Positions 1 through 10,514 of a stretch of DNA of 64,000 bases are shown here, in pieces. A model generated the notes under the pieces. The model saw nothing but the letters and a program-made list of their open reading frames with translations, was not told the origin of the DNA and made no database searches. The position numbers were made by a program, and so were the translations under genes. Source of the DNA: Gnetum montanum (lineage: Eukaryota; Streptophyta; Gnetopsida; Gnetales; Gnetaceae); contig MNCI01026431.1 in the NCBI GenBank assembly GCA_015680685.1, forward strand, positions 291,408 to 355,407, read 5' to 3'. Every line of letters starts with the position of its first letter. Positions within the stretch are counted from its first letter, which is position 1.

Positions 1-2425
1 ATAGTGAGGTTTGATAGAGGTGGTGAATACTATGGTAGATAAACTGATGATGGACAAGCATCTGGTCCATTTGCTAAGTTTCTTCAAGAGCATGGGATTG
101 TTACCTAGTACACTATGCCTAGTTTTCTAGACTAGAATGGTGTGGCAAAAAGAAGAAACCAAACATTATTGGACATGGTGTGGAGTATGCTTAGCAGCTT
201 CAAGCTTCCTAAGTCCTTGTAGACTGAAGCTCTCAAGACAATTGTGTATATATTAAACTGAGTTCCAACCAAGGTTTTTTGAAAGACACCATTTGAATTA
301 TGGAAAGGTTGGAAATTGAGTTTGCAACATATACATGTTTGGGGATGCCCATTTGAATACAAGTCTCTAATCTACAAGAAAAGAAGTTAGACCTAAGGAC
401 CACAAAGTGGGTATTTCATTAGATATGCCAAATGATCTAAGGGATACAAATTTTATTGTCCATCACATACTACTAGGTTTGTGGAAATAAGGAATGCTAA
501 ATTTCTTGAGAATGACTTGATTAGTGGGAGTAATCGATCTTGGGATACTATTCTAGAGAAAGATCATGGAGGTGCCCAACCCTCTACTTCAAGTGAAAGA
601 CTGATTATCATACACAACATGCCTAGAGCACAAATGCGTGATGAACAAAAACTAGTCATTGAAGTCCCATAGATTGTTGATCAAGAAGTAGTAGATCCAG
701 CTGAATAATAGACACCAAAACCTGTTGAATAGCTTGTTGAACATCATGCTCCTTAGGAAAATGATGAACCAACATTAAGAAGATCTACTAAAGTAAGGTG
801 ATCAATGATTCCTAGTGACTATATAGCGTATCTATAGGAGTCTAACTATAACATAAGAGCTAAAAATGATCCCAAAATGTTTTCACAAGCCATGGGTTGT
901 AAGAAATCTGACTTGTGGTATGATGCCATGAAAGATGAGATGAACTCTATGTCATCTAATGGAGTCTGGGATCTTGTCAAGTTGCCTAATGGTGTAAAAA
1001 CCATTAGATGCAAATGGGTCTTAAAGACAAAGAAAGACTCATTAGGCAACATTGAAAGATATAAGGCAAGACTTGTTGCTAAAGGGTTCACTCAGAGAGA
1101 GGGAATAGATTACACGAAGACCTTTTCTCTTATATCTAAGAAGGAATTCCTTCATGTGATTATGGCATTGGTTGTCCATTTTGATTTCAAATTACATTGG
1201 ATAGATGTGAAAATGACATTCCTCAATGATGATCTAGAGGAAGAGGTTTATATGAAACAACCTCAAGGATTTTCCTCTAGTGGTGATGAGCAATTGGTAT
1301 GCAAGCTTAAGAAATCCATATATGGATTGAAATAGGTCTTGCATCGATGGTATTTAAAATTCCATGATGTTAGCACTTCATTTGGTTTTGAAGAGAACAT
1401 AATGGATCAATGTATATACCAGAAGGTTAGTGGGAGCAAAATATGTTTCCTTTTCCTATATGTGGATGATATCCTTCTTGCGACCAATGATAATGGATTT
1501 CTATATGAGGTGAAGCAATTTCTCTCTAAGAACTTCAACATGAAGGATATGGATGAGCCATCTTATGTCATTAGCATTAAAATGCATAGGGATAGATCTA
1601 GATGTATTCTGGAATTGTTGCAAGAAACCTATATCAATAAAGTTTTAGAGAGGTTTCGGATGAAAGATTTTTCACCGAGTATAACACCCATTGTGAAGGG
1701 TTACAAGTTCAATTTGAACCAATGCCCCAAGAATGATTTAGAGAATAGACACGTAAGCAACATTTCATATGCTTCAACTATTGAAAGCCTAATGTATGCT
1801 CAGGTCTACACAAGACATAACATTGCATTTGCTGTGGGAATGTTGGAAAAATATAAGAGTAATCTAGGCATTGACCACTGGAGGGCTACAAAGAAGGTGA
1901 TGAGGTACCTTCAAGGTACAAAAGATTACATGCTTATATATAGATGAATTGATAATATGGAGGTGATTGGCTACTCTAATTCAGACTTCATTAGTTGTGT
2001 TAATTCAAGGAAATTAACATCTGGTTATGTTTTTATGTTGGTTGGAGGACTTGTGTCTTGGAGAAGTGGAAAGCAAACCTTGATTGCTACTTCCACAATG
2101 GAGGCAACATTAATTTCTTGTTTTTAAGGTTACTTCACATGGTGTATGGTTAAAGAGTTTCATGTCAAGCCTCAGAATTATAGATTCTATATATAGGCCA
2201 TTAAGAATGTTTTGTAACAATTCAACTGCTATCTTTATGGCTAAGAATAATAAGAGTTGCAGTCGAAGTAAACATATCAACATAAAGTACTTAGCCATAA
2301 GCAAACGTGTTAAGGAAAATAAAGTGGTCATTGAGCATATAAGCACTAAATTAATGATAGTTGATCCTTTGACAAAAGAAATGTCACCAAAGTCATTTAA
2401 GGATCATGTATCAGATGGGACTTAG
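1..2425 (+). pseudogene. Ty1/copia pol remnant: integrase, reverse transcriptase, RNase H
   Basis: Translation in shifting plus frames gives the copia order integrase, RT, RNase H. Integrase core: FDRGGEYYG near position 10 holds the second catalytic Asp, and NGVAKRRNQTL near 135 is where NGVAERKNRTL is expected, so the catalytic Glu has become Lys. RT runs from about 877: CKWVLKTKKDSLGNIERYKA, then DFKLHWIDVKMTFLN, and the catalytic box LYVDDILLA near 1,457 is intact. RNase H: SNSDF, SGYVFMLVGG, STMEA, ending KHINIKYLAISKRVKENKV and DPLTKEMSPKSFKDHV. There are numerous stops, e.g. at 1,333 where a Gln of the GLKQAPRQWY motif is expected, and a frame change near 2,130. The 5' part (gag, protease, LTR) lies outside the window. 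It is clearly non-functional. Family assignment is firm; the lineage within copia is not resolved. Confidence 0.93.
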
Positions 2426-2738
2426 TTCCGTAATGTAATTTGTACACAAAATTTTATAGTCTTAATGAAACTCTTATTCAGTTGTGATGTTTTCTCATAT
2501 TCAGTTTGTGCTTACAGTTATTAGAGAAAATTCACATATGGTAGGACCTAGAATGAACATTGGGTTTATTTATAAAGTTTAGTTACCATATAAGGAATTA
2601 AGTTTAAGAGATAATACATTGTAATACATGGAAGAGAATACTCACATTCAGAGGAATTGTTGCCATGATTCATGTATTCATCTCTTGAATTTTGGGTTTG
2701 ATGATTATTAATTTAAATATGGAGACCAAGTGGAAGAA
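2426..2738 (+). other. copia 3' untranslated region with polypurine tract
   Basis: This is AT-rich non-coding sequence between the RNase H end and the 3' LTR. It ends in a purine-rich stretch (about 2,719-2,738, GGAGACCAAGTGGAAGAA) of the form commonly seen just before copia 3' LTRs, and serves here as the plus-strand priming site. Confidence 0.75.
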
Positions 2739-3169
2739 TGTAACTATTTATGGGAAAATCGATGGTTTGTAACAATTCCATAAATGTGACCATTATGAGA
2801 AAACCAATGGTTTGTAACAGTTCCATAAAAGTGACCATTATGATAAAATCAATGGTTTGTAATGATTATCATAAGTGTGGTCTCATATTTGCCATTTAAA
2901 TCAAAAGTTTGGTAACTGACATTTTTCTAGCCTATAAAATGTTCTTGATCGGAGAACAAAGACACTAGAAAAAATCATGGCATTGTTATAGTTTTAGTCC
3001 CTATCACAAATGCTCAGTGTCAGCATACACTATCGTTGTTGAGTATCGATGTAATAGAAGAATCAGAACACTCATCACAACAAGTTCACATAAAGGCATT
3101 AATGGCTAGAGGTCAGTTTCAATTTATTTCTGCATCTTTGATTCCTTGTGCAATTCATTTATTGTGACA
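2739..3169 (+). repeat. copia 3' LTR
   Basis: The LTR begins TGTAAC directly after the polypurine tract and probably ends GTGACA near 3,169, so the ends form a short imperfect inverted repeat. The U3 part has a direct repeat of about 44 bp (2,760-2,880, two full copies and a partial), each with ATGGTTTGTAAC and CCATTATGA. A TATA-like CCTATAAAAT lies near 2,931-2,940. The partner 5' LTR is outside the window, so the right end is an estimate. Confidence 0.72.
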
Positions 3170-3831
3170 TCTAGCCAATGTTTTCTACACAATTTTTTTC
3201 CAACAAAGCCAACATTAATAAGTAGTCTAATAATAATAATAATAATGAAGTGTTAATCTAGTAGGGAGATGGGCAATGCTAAATTAGCTTTGCAGTAAGA
3301 CTTTTGAGTTATAAATTCCAAATTATAGATTTGATTTTAGTTGGTAGCGCTTAGTTGTAAAGTTCAACAGAAGTTTCATGTTGATTATATGTCTAGAAGA
3401 TACATATCATAATCTAGTTTTGGTTCTAATAACCAATAACCTCACTTGCTTTGAAAATTAATTAGTTTTGGACATAGATTAGTTATCATCAACATCATGA
3501 TTAGTTTGGACATAAATTGATTATCATCATCATTTTAGCCTTGTTCCATTATAAAGTGATTATGAGATTTTAAATGTTTTTCTATTTGTAATAAGATTGA
3601 TAATATTGAAACTAAGTCTAATATTTGAAAAAACTACATTCTTAATGAGGTAGCTTGGTTGGTTATATTATCATCTAACAAGTATTATGTAAGTAAGAGG
3701 TTTTAAGCTTGTTACACTTAACATAATGAGGTGTTAGCCCAGCAATAAAACTCTTGATTTGAAAATTTCAAGTTATGGGTTCAATAATAGTGGGCAATAC
3801 TAAGTTCAAAAGTTCTAATTTGACTATATGT
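3170..3831. other. AT-rich non-coding spacer with short AAT microsatellite
   Basis: I see no coding similarity. A short TAA/AAT run lies at about 3,228-3,246. The phrases 'gtgttaatctagtagggagatgggcaat' style (3,249) and 'gtgttagcccagcaataaaact' style (3,731) look like two diverged copies of one short repeat, but I cannot assign it. Confidence 0.4.
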
Positions 3832-4987
3832 TGTTGGGGTTAATATTGTTAAAAGAAAGAATTCCAATTTCAACCCCCTTTATTTGGTCGAGAGGCCATT
3901 ACCAGTCATATTTCAGTAACGCTAATTTTGTCCATAACGCTAACTAACATTGACTTTTTCGAGAGGCCATTACGAGTCATATTTCAGTAAGACCAACTTT
4001 GTCCATAACGCTAACTAACACTGACATGTTATGAAAGGTTATGTCCGTTGCAAAATAGAAATACGTTTAGAAAGGTTGCGTAATACGTTTAGAAAGGTTG
4101 TGTGATTCTCATTCCTATAAATACAGATCATGCCAGGTGATAGAACGTGAAAACAGTGCATGGAGCAGTAGGATGAGGAGGGCTCAAGTTCTACACGAAA
4201 GCAAATCTAGCATTCTAGCCGAAGATAGAAATGATGCGCGGATTGGGGCATAGAATAGGATTAGAGCGTAGATCAGGACGCAAAACAAGAGGTAGAGGCC
4301 GAGGAGGATGTGTGCACTACGCAGAGGATGAGAGGTGGGTGAATCGCCCAGATCCAGAACACGAAGGGCCACCAGGGCCTAAAATTTTAGATCTGCGGCT
4401 AAAACCCACAGATCTGTTAGAACCGCAGCCTTTGCTGTGATCACGACTAGTAGATCTATCAGATCTGCCAGAGCTGCGACCTTGACTGTGGCTGTAGCCA
4501 TGACTGCATCCACGGCCAGAGGAAGAATCGTCGTGGCTGAAACCTGGAAAACCGCCGCCAAGACCAAAAACAGAATAACCTTATCCGCGATCAAAACCTG
4601 AACTAGACAAATTAAGATTTTTGCTAAGTCAAGATCTTTACAATTAAGTTAGTTGATTGTTAATATAACATGTAGACCTAAACACCTAATTGTTAATATA
4701 ATGTGTAGACCTAAACAACCTTAGCGTAAGTTGAAATAACAGAATTGCTGAAATAACCAAGTTTTGCAATTGATGCATTATGATTTAATTCAAAGCATTT
4801 TCTTTGCTTACATTTGGTATGATGATTTTTATAATTATCATAGCTATATTCAATTCATAGCTTTTTCTTTACCATATTGATTTTGCGTTCTTTCACTGCA
4901 CTGATATAATCTATTTATTTTACATGTTTTCTCTTCATTATTATAGCTCTGTTACTTCAGGCATAATGTACATACATAGCAACTGTT
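3832..4987 (+). repeat. putative SIRE-like copia 5' LTR
   Basis: The sequence starts TGTTGGGGTTAATATTG, a start typical of large copia (SIRE-like) LTRs. The likely U3 region has a 70-bp direct duplication (3,888-3,957 and 3,959-4,024) and a 22-bp tandem pair (4,060-4,081 and 4,082-4,103), followed by a TATA box at 4,116. About 1.15 kb downstream is a sequence resembling the initiator-Met primer-binding site. CpG content at 4,140-4,600 is higher than in the neighbourhood, suggesting a younger insertion. The short ORFs at 4,184-4,594 (both strands) fall within this LTR and are probably chance. The right end is uncertain because no second LTR is visible. Confidence 0.5.
4116..4123 (+). promoter_or_regulatory. 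TATA box of the putative LTR
   Basis: TATAAATA lies 13 bp downstream of the tandem 22-bp repeats. Transcription would be expected to start near 4,145-4,150. The paired upstream repeats resemble retrotransposon U3 enhancers, which is inference. Confidence 0.55.
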
Positions 4988-4988
4988 T

Positions 4989-5004
4989 TGATCAGGGCTC
5001 AATA
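4989..5004 (+). other. decayed primer-binding site (initiator Met tRNA type)
   Basis: TTTGATCAGGGCTCAA matches the usual copia site TGGTATCAGAGCTCAA at about 12 of 16 positions. Its place just after the presumed LTR end supports the LTR call. Confidence 0.4.
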
Positions 5005-5468
5005 GATTAATTTTACGTCTCTACCTTTTCTTGAATTAACCTTGGAAAAATCTTGATGCATTTTAACTTATTTTTACTAAGTTGAAATCATTTTTTCCAA
5101 TCATCTCAGCCGACGAATTTCCCAAGTGTTTAATCATTCCTAAATAAAATACACAATGACGAGTATCATTATATATATATGTAGCACAAAACTAGACATG
5201 GGCTACAGGCATAGAGGTGGAGGATCAGAACGGGACACCATACTTGGTACAGTTGTGCCACAACAATTCATGTGTGGGAGAAGTAATTCTGTCGGCGAGG
5301 GCCATCAGCACACCGTAGGTGCTCATTTTCAGCGGCGTGGGTCCTGCCGCAGATCTGAAAATGCTCAACATCAAACCCATCGTGGATCTACTGAGGGTAG
5401 GCAAATGTTTGTAGGAGAGTCTGTGATCAAGCGTCACCATAATCTCGCCACAGCCACTCACAAAATCA
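5005..5468. other. non-coding or unrecognised stretch
   Basis: This would be the leader of the SIRE-like element, truncated before any recognisable gag. Open frames on both strands at 5,156-5,506 overlap each other and show no family motif I can name. A short phrase (CAAGCGTC.CCATAAT) is repeated at about 5,427 and 5,492. Confidence 0.3.
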
Positions 5469-7260
5469 ATGATCCACGTGGTGGACATTCTCAAGCGTCG
5501 CCATAATAGAATGATCCTTCAAACATGGAGAGCAAACATAGACTTTCAACTAGTCCTTGAAAAATATGTTGTTATTAAATATATTGCAAAATATGCAGCA
5601 AAATATGAAAAGAAGTTAATATGCTTTCATGATTTATTACTTTGTATTTCTGAATCTCGAAACCCTGAAGAAAATGCAATGACTACATACAAAAGACTCA
5701 TGATGAATGCTGCAGCTGATAGAGACATAGGTGCCATGGAGATTTGTCATATGCTATATGAACTTCCATTAGTTGAATGCAGTTGACTATTTGATACTAT
5801 AAATGTGTCTAAAGATATGTATAAAAGAGTTATACCAGATCTAGATGGAGATGAGGAACCAAAACCATATACATCCCTTATCAATGCATATTAAAAGAGA
5901 CCACTAGAAATGGAAGGAGTTTCATTGTTGAATGCTATGAAATATTTTACCTTTATCTCGAAGAAGAGAGAGCTACCAGTGTGGAAGCCTTGACTACGAC
6001 CAGTTATTGTAAGAACATTTCCAAAATTTAGAGTAGCTCCAAGAGTAGGAGAGGAGAAATGGATAGATTACTATTGGGTGCAACTGTTACTACACTATCC
6101 TTTTAGAGATGTCAAACACAATCTAGGAAGAAATAACAAAGAAATTAAAAAAAATGGCATGGCGTGGCTGGGCAGGTAGGGCAGGGGATCCAATAATTAG
6201 AAAATTCACTTTGAAAATCATTATTTTTTTATTGAAATGCAAATAATAAAAAAGTAGGGTAACTTAACTTAGATCAGTCAAAATTATAATGGCAAGGAAA
6301 TATTTCTAGATAATCATTTAGATAACTTTGGTGATAGATCTATGATACTCATTGGAGATCTTGCACAGCTTTCACCTGTTAAAGATGTTATACCGTACAT
6401 ATCATCTCAGATGCATGTAAAGAATTTGGGGTTGGCATTCAATAAATTTGTAACCTTGGATGTTCTGTATCAACAAAGGGGTGATGATTCGCAACAACAA
6501 AGATTTAGAGAAGTTTTGATGAATATACGAGAAGGAAAGATGACTGATGAGGACTATGACTTTTTAAACTTGAGAATGAAACTTCCATCAACATCGGATG
6601 GGCGAGATGGATTTGAGGATTCTATGCATTTTTTTGATACAAAGGATAAAGTGCATATGCATAATAAAAAAATATTTCTCAAAATGCAGAAGTCAGTTGC
6701 ATGGTGCATAGTAGATAGAAAGACAAATGGTGTGAAATTTTGGGATGATTCAGAAGGAGAATTGGACCGAGTAGTGTTCATTTGCGAGGATGCAAGGGTT
6801 ATGCTCACTGTTAATCTATGGCTAGAAGCAGGATTGGTTAATGGTGCATTGGGAATCACTAAGAAAATAATATATAGTCCACATTGTCAACCTCCATAGT
6901 TGCCATCGTATGTCATCATTGAGTTTGACTCCTATATTGGAGTACCGTATAATAATGAACATCCTTGCCAGATACCCATTCCACCAATCACACGTGGAGG
7001 ATCTTGCCAACTACCACTTAGATTAGCATGGGCTTTAACGATACATAAGTCATAGGGAATGACATTGGAGAAAGCGTGTATAGATGTTGGTAGCAAAGAA
7101 ACAACAAGTCTTACATATGTGGCACTATCTCGAGTGAGGAGTATTGATAGTTTGAAGATATAACCTCTGATCTCCAAAGAAAGATGTATCAAGATATTTA
7201 AGGCTTTGCACCTTCAAAGTAGATTGGATGAAGAGCAACACATTAAATCTAATGAAGAAT
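5469..7260 (+). pseudogene. PIF1/Helitron-type helicase remnant
   Basis: The first block (5,490-6,125) reads like the region upstream of the helicase in plant Helitron proteins: WRANIDFQLVLEKYVVIKYI, AKYAAKYEK, AADRDIGAMEICHMLYELPL, then RPVIVRTFPKF and LLHYPFRDVKHN. The second block (6,342-7,240) is the helicase C-terminal half: MILIGDLAQLSPV, VLYQQRGDDSQQ, ARVMLTVNLW, NGALG, then TIHKS-stop-GMTLEKACIDVG and TYVALSRVRSIDSLK. The stop inside the TIHKSQG motif is TAG where CAG is expected. The Walker A region is missing: 6,126-6,320 is unrelated low-complexity sequence. No Rep domain or Helitron termini were recognised, so this could be a Helitron or a PIF1 helicase fragment. It is inactive. 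Confidence 0.8.
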
Positions 7261-7358
7261 GATCTCATTCTTATAATCATTCAATAAAGCATTCCATGGT
7301 CTTATAATATTTTTATCTGTTGTGTTTAAATCATTGCTACAGCAGATGACTAACGATC

Positions 7359-7876
7359 ACTAGCTTAGTTATATATTTATAATATATATCTATAAATTGG
7401 CCGAGAGAATCTTATTTGTTTATAAGTACAAAGTTCTTTGAGTAAAAAATTTCATGACTTCTGGATGAAGAACAAGATTTAAAAACCCAAATTTTCATGT
7501 CTTTTGGACAAAGAACAAGAGTTTTGTACCTTATTTTTCCTAAGGATGGGTTTTCTGAAAAAAAAATTCCATCAATTAGTGTATGCTCTCACTCTCGGCT
7601 GAATTTGCCTTATATATTGAAAACAACAAATTCGGCCGAGGGTGAGAGCATACACTAATTGATGGAAATTTTTTTTTTAGAAAACCCATCCTTAGGAAAA
7701 ATAAGGTACAAAACTTTTGTTCTTTGTCCAGAAGGCATGAAAATTTGGGTTTTAAAATCTTGTTCTTCATACAAAAGTCATGAAATTTTTTACTCAAAGA
7801 ACATTTTACTTGTAAACAAATAAGATTCTCTCGACCAATTTATAGATATATATTATAAATATATAACTAAGCTAGT
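7359..7876. repeat. 518-bp near-perfect inverted repeat (MITE-like hairpin)
   Basis: The left arm starts ACTAGCTTAGTTATATATTT at 7,359 and is mirrored by the right arm ending at 7,876. The arms are about 250 bp each, differ at only a few positions and small indels, and leave a loop of about 15 bases near 7,613-7,628. It is AT-rich and has no coding capacity. TA dinucleotides just inside the outer ends would fit a TA target-site duplication, but the true ends are not certain. A transcript would fold into a long dsRNA. Confidence 0.9.
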
Positions 7877-8235
7877 ATAGTTCTAAGTTGACTAAATCCC
7901 AAATATATATATACATACATTAAAAATAAAAATTCAAGGACAAAAGAGGAGAAACTCAAAATAAACAAAAAGGAAATGCCTAATTTTACCATATGTCTTG
8001 GGATAAATATTATTAAAAAATGTTTTAAAGTTTTCAATAAAAAGGAAAGGCCTTGTTTTTAGCACACATAAATGAAATCTTCTTTAACAAGTTCTTAACC
8101 TTTTACTAATTTTTTTCTATTAATTTTAAAGGTGCCAGTAAATTCTTAATATCTAAAGAGAATTCCTCTTTAGAAAAAAAGAAATTTTTCATAAAGATCG
8201 ACAATAATAATACTGATGTAGATAGATTTCACTCA
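7877..8235. other. AT-rich non-coding stretch
   Basis: No coding or structural signal is visible beyond simple A/T runs. The last part may already be LINE 5' sequence. Confidence 0.4.
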
Positions 8236-9640
8236 ATGCAACATAAAAAGAAGAGGCTTGCAACTACTCTTTTCAATTTAAAACCTCCAAAGGTATCTCA
8301 TTCTTTGGCCCCTTCTAAGACTATTTCAAATGTTTTTCTATCAAATAATGTTTTTTTACTTATTAGTCACATAGATTATAAGACAAATGATAAGCTTAAA
8401 AAATCAAGGATAAGAGCCTCCTTCCCCACATCTCAATGTTATTTTTATCATGGAATGTTCATGGCCTTTCTAATAGGTCTCAAGAAAAGATTTCTAGGGA
8501 ATATCCTTCAAACTAACATTTATCTCTAGATTTTTTTCTTGTAAGAAATTAAGATCTTAGCTCATGATATTAGTATTATTGATCAATGCATTTAAAAAAA
8601 ATTCATTGTTTTTTCTACTACTCATAAAATTAATAAAGCAGGTGTTGGAATTCTTTTTAATAAAAATTGGACTAGAAAAGGTTTGAAATTTAGTTTTGAC
8701 AACCTTGAAAGAGTTATTTGGATTACTTATCATAGTGAAAAGGTGACTTTCAACTTTGTAATGTTTATGCTCCTAATAATTTGAAAGATCAATCAAAGGT
8801 TTGGAAATATCTTTTTTCTCTACCTAAACTTCCTTGGATTATTGGAGGTGATTTCAATATGGTTGAAAATCATATAGATAAGCTTGGGGGTCTTCCTCTT
8901 GAGATGTCTTCCCAAGAAAAATAAGATTGATGTAATTTTCAAAAAAGTATTTTCTTTTTAATCTTATCTCTTTATTTTCATCTCATTCAAATAAGAAACA
9001 TTATACTTGGTGTAAATATCAACAAATAAATGATAGAATTTATTATTGACTTCATAAATTTATATCTCTAATGTTTCTTTTTGGAAGCCTACAAGGAAAC
9101 TAAAAGTGCATATAGATGCTACTTTTTAATATCATTTTCCTCTTAGCATTTTTCTCTTTGATATTAATTCTTTATCCTTTCAAAAGTATGAACTTTTTCA
9201 TATGAATGCTAATATGCTCATAGGACCCAGTGAGGAAAATATTTTGGAGCCTTTATGGAAAGCCTACTAGTGATATTGGCTAGATTATCTAGTGGCAACG
9301 AATTACTTGTAGAGTTAAAAATTATGCTAGATGATTTGGAAGGAAATTTTTTAAGCATAACTGTCAAGTTTAAGAAGATATTACAAAATTTGTAAAGCAA
9401 ATTTGAATTCTATTAGACTAAAATCCTTTTGATTTTGAAAATCAAAAAGACTTGGCTAAAGCTCATCATGTTAATGGAATATATGCAAAGCTTCTTAAAT
9501 GGGGTGGTCCATTGGTGTGAAAAGTAGCTTGCAATCTTCTTAATAAAGGGATTTAGCATGGTTTGGATCATTCTTGGTGTTCTAGTCAAGCAATCTTGCT
9601 TTTCAAAAGAGAAGATATGACATATCTTAATAATTACATA
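8236..9640 (+). pseudogene. LINE retrotransposon, endonuclease and start of RT (left half)
   Basis: This is a plant-type LINE ORF2 in several shifted frames. The apurinic-type endonuclease starts SWNVHGLSNRSQ near 8,448, continues through VYAPNNLKDQSKVWKYLF, and the catalytic box LPWIIGGDFNMVENH lies near 8,831. The linker includes TWCKYQQINDRIYY near 9,010. The RT N-terminus appears at KLLKWGGPLV (9,490) and ILLFKREDMTYLNNY, which breaks off at 9,640 exactly where an Athila LTR begins. The RT continues at 63,369. The region upstream of 8,440 may be ORF2 N-terminus or ORF1, which I cannot tell. Stops and frameshifts make it inactive. Confidence 0.88.
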
Positions 9641-10514
9641 TGATGAATAGCAAGTATACCCTACACCCAACCATATGAATCACAAGTATGCACTAGCGAT
9701 CTAATTGAATTCCGTGGACTTAGTTCCTAAGTTTGCCTATAAACAAAGATTGTGAACCTAAGGGTCATGTGATCATTGTCTTCCTAACTCTGATGTGTGT
9801 ATGTTCTTACATATGGTTAAGTGTGAGCTAAGGCATATGATATTCATTTTTGTTTATATTTTTATATATTTTCATCTTAAGGTCTATGTGGAAAGATGAA
9901 GAATTAACTATTAACTCTTTTAACTACCTAATTACTCTAAAGGCTAACTATCCTAACCTAAGTAGTCATTCCCACCTTCCATACACATTCTAAAATAATA
10001 CTAATGCTATTGGGTTACCAAGCAACAATTACTAGGCATACCAAATGGTCACTACTGAGATTACCAAGCATTGTACGTTATGCTCGAAGTGGTTGTACTT
10101 AAGTTTCCATGATTAATTACTTTTGATTATTATAATATATAATGTAAAATGCATGTAAAGTAAAATGTTGATAAGAGAGATTAAGCTCATCTAAGTGTTG
10201 CAATAAATGTAAGAAATCTCATCTTTATTATCATTCACATCAAAGTGTTTAGGTACATGATGCTCAAATAAAGATCCATACAATCTCTTAATTTACACAA
10301 CAGGCACTTAGATGACAAATATTATAATTCTAGAAACAACAAACTGCATGAGCTTCAATACACTATGGACTTAATGTGTCATAAATGTAGTTGGTACGTG
10401 CATTTATATATGCTTGACTATGTCAACGTCGACGAGGATACATCAGTGCATGCATGTCAATAGGGCTGCATCAACCCATGCCCATCAACGCAGCCAATCG
10501 ACTACACTTCATCA
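9641..10514 (-). repeat. Athila-like 3' LTR (left copy)
   Basis: This runs TGATGAATAG...CTTCATCA and aligns along its whole length with 62,491-63,368 (shared blocks include CCAACCATATGAAT, ACAAGTATGCACTAG, AACCTAAGGGTCATGTGAT). The next bases (GTTAGTTGTGGGGGTA on the minus strand) form a weak purine-rich tract just upstream of this LTR, as expected for the 3' end of a minus-strand element. Confidence 0.9.

Noticed and set aside
4231-4440. Arg/Gly-rich 69-aa ORF as a nucleocapsid
   Set aside because: It lies between the TATA box and the primer site of a putative LTR and is too short to support.
5156-5506. 116-aa ORF as a host gene
   Set aside because: It overlaps an equally long opposite-strand frame, has no recognisable motif, and sits between an LTR leader and a helicase pseudogene.
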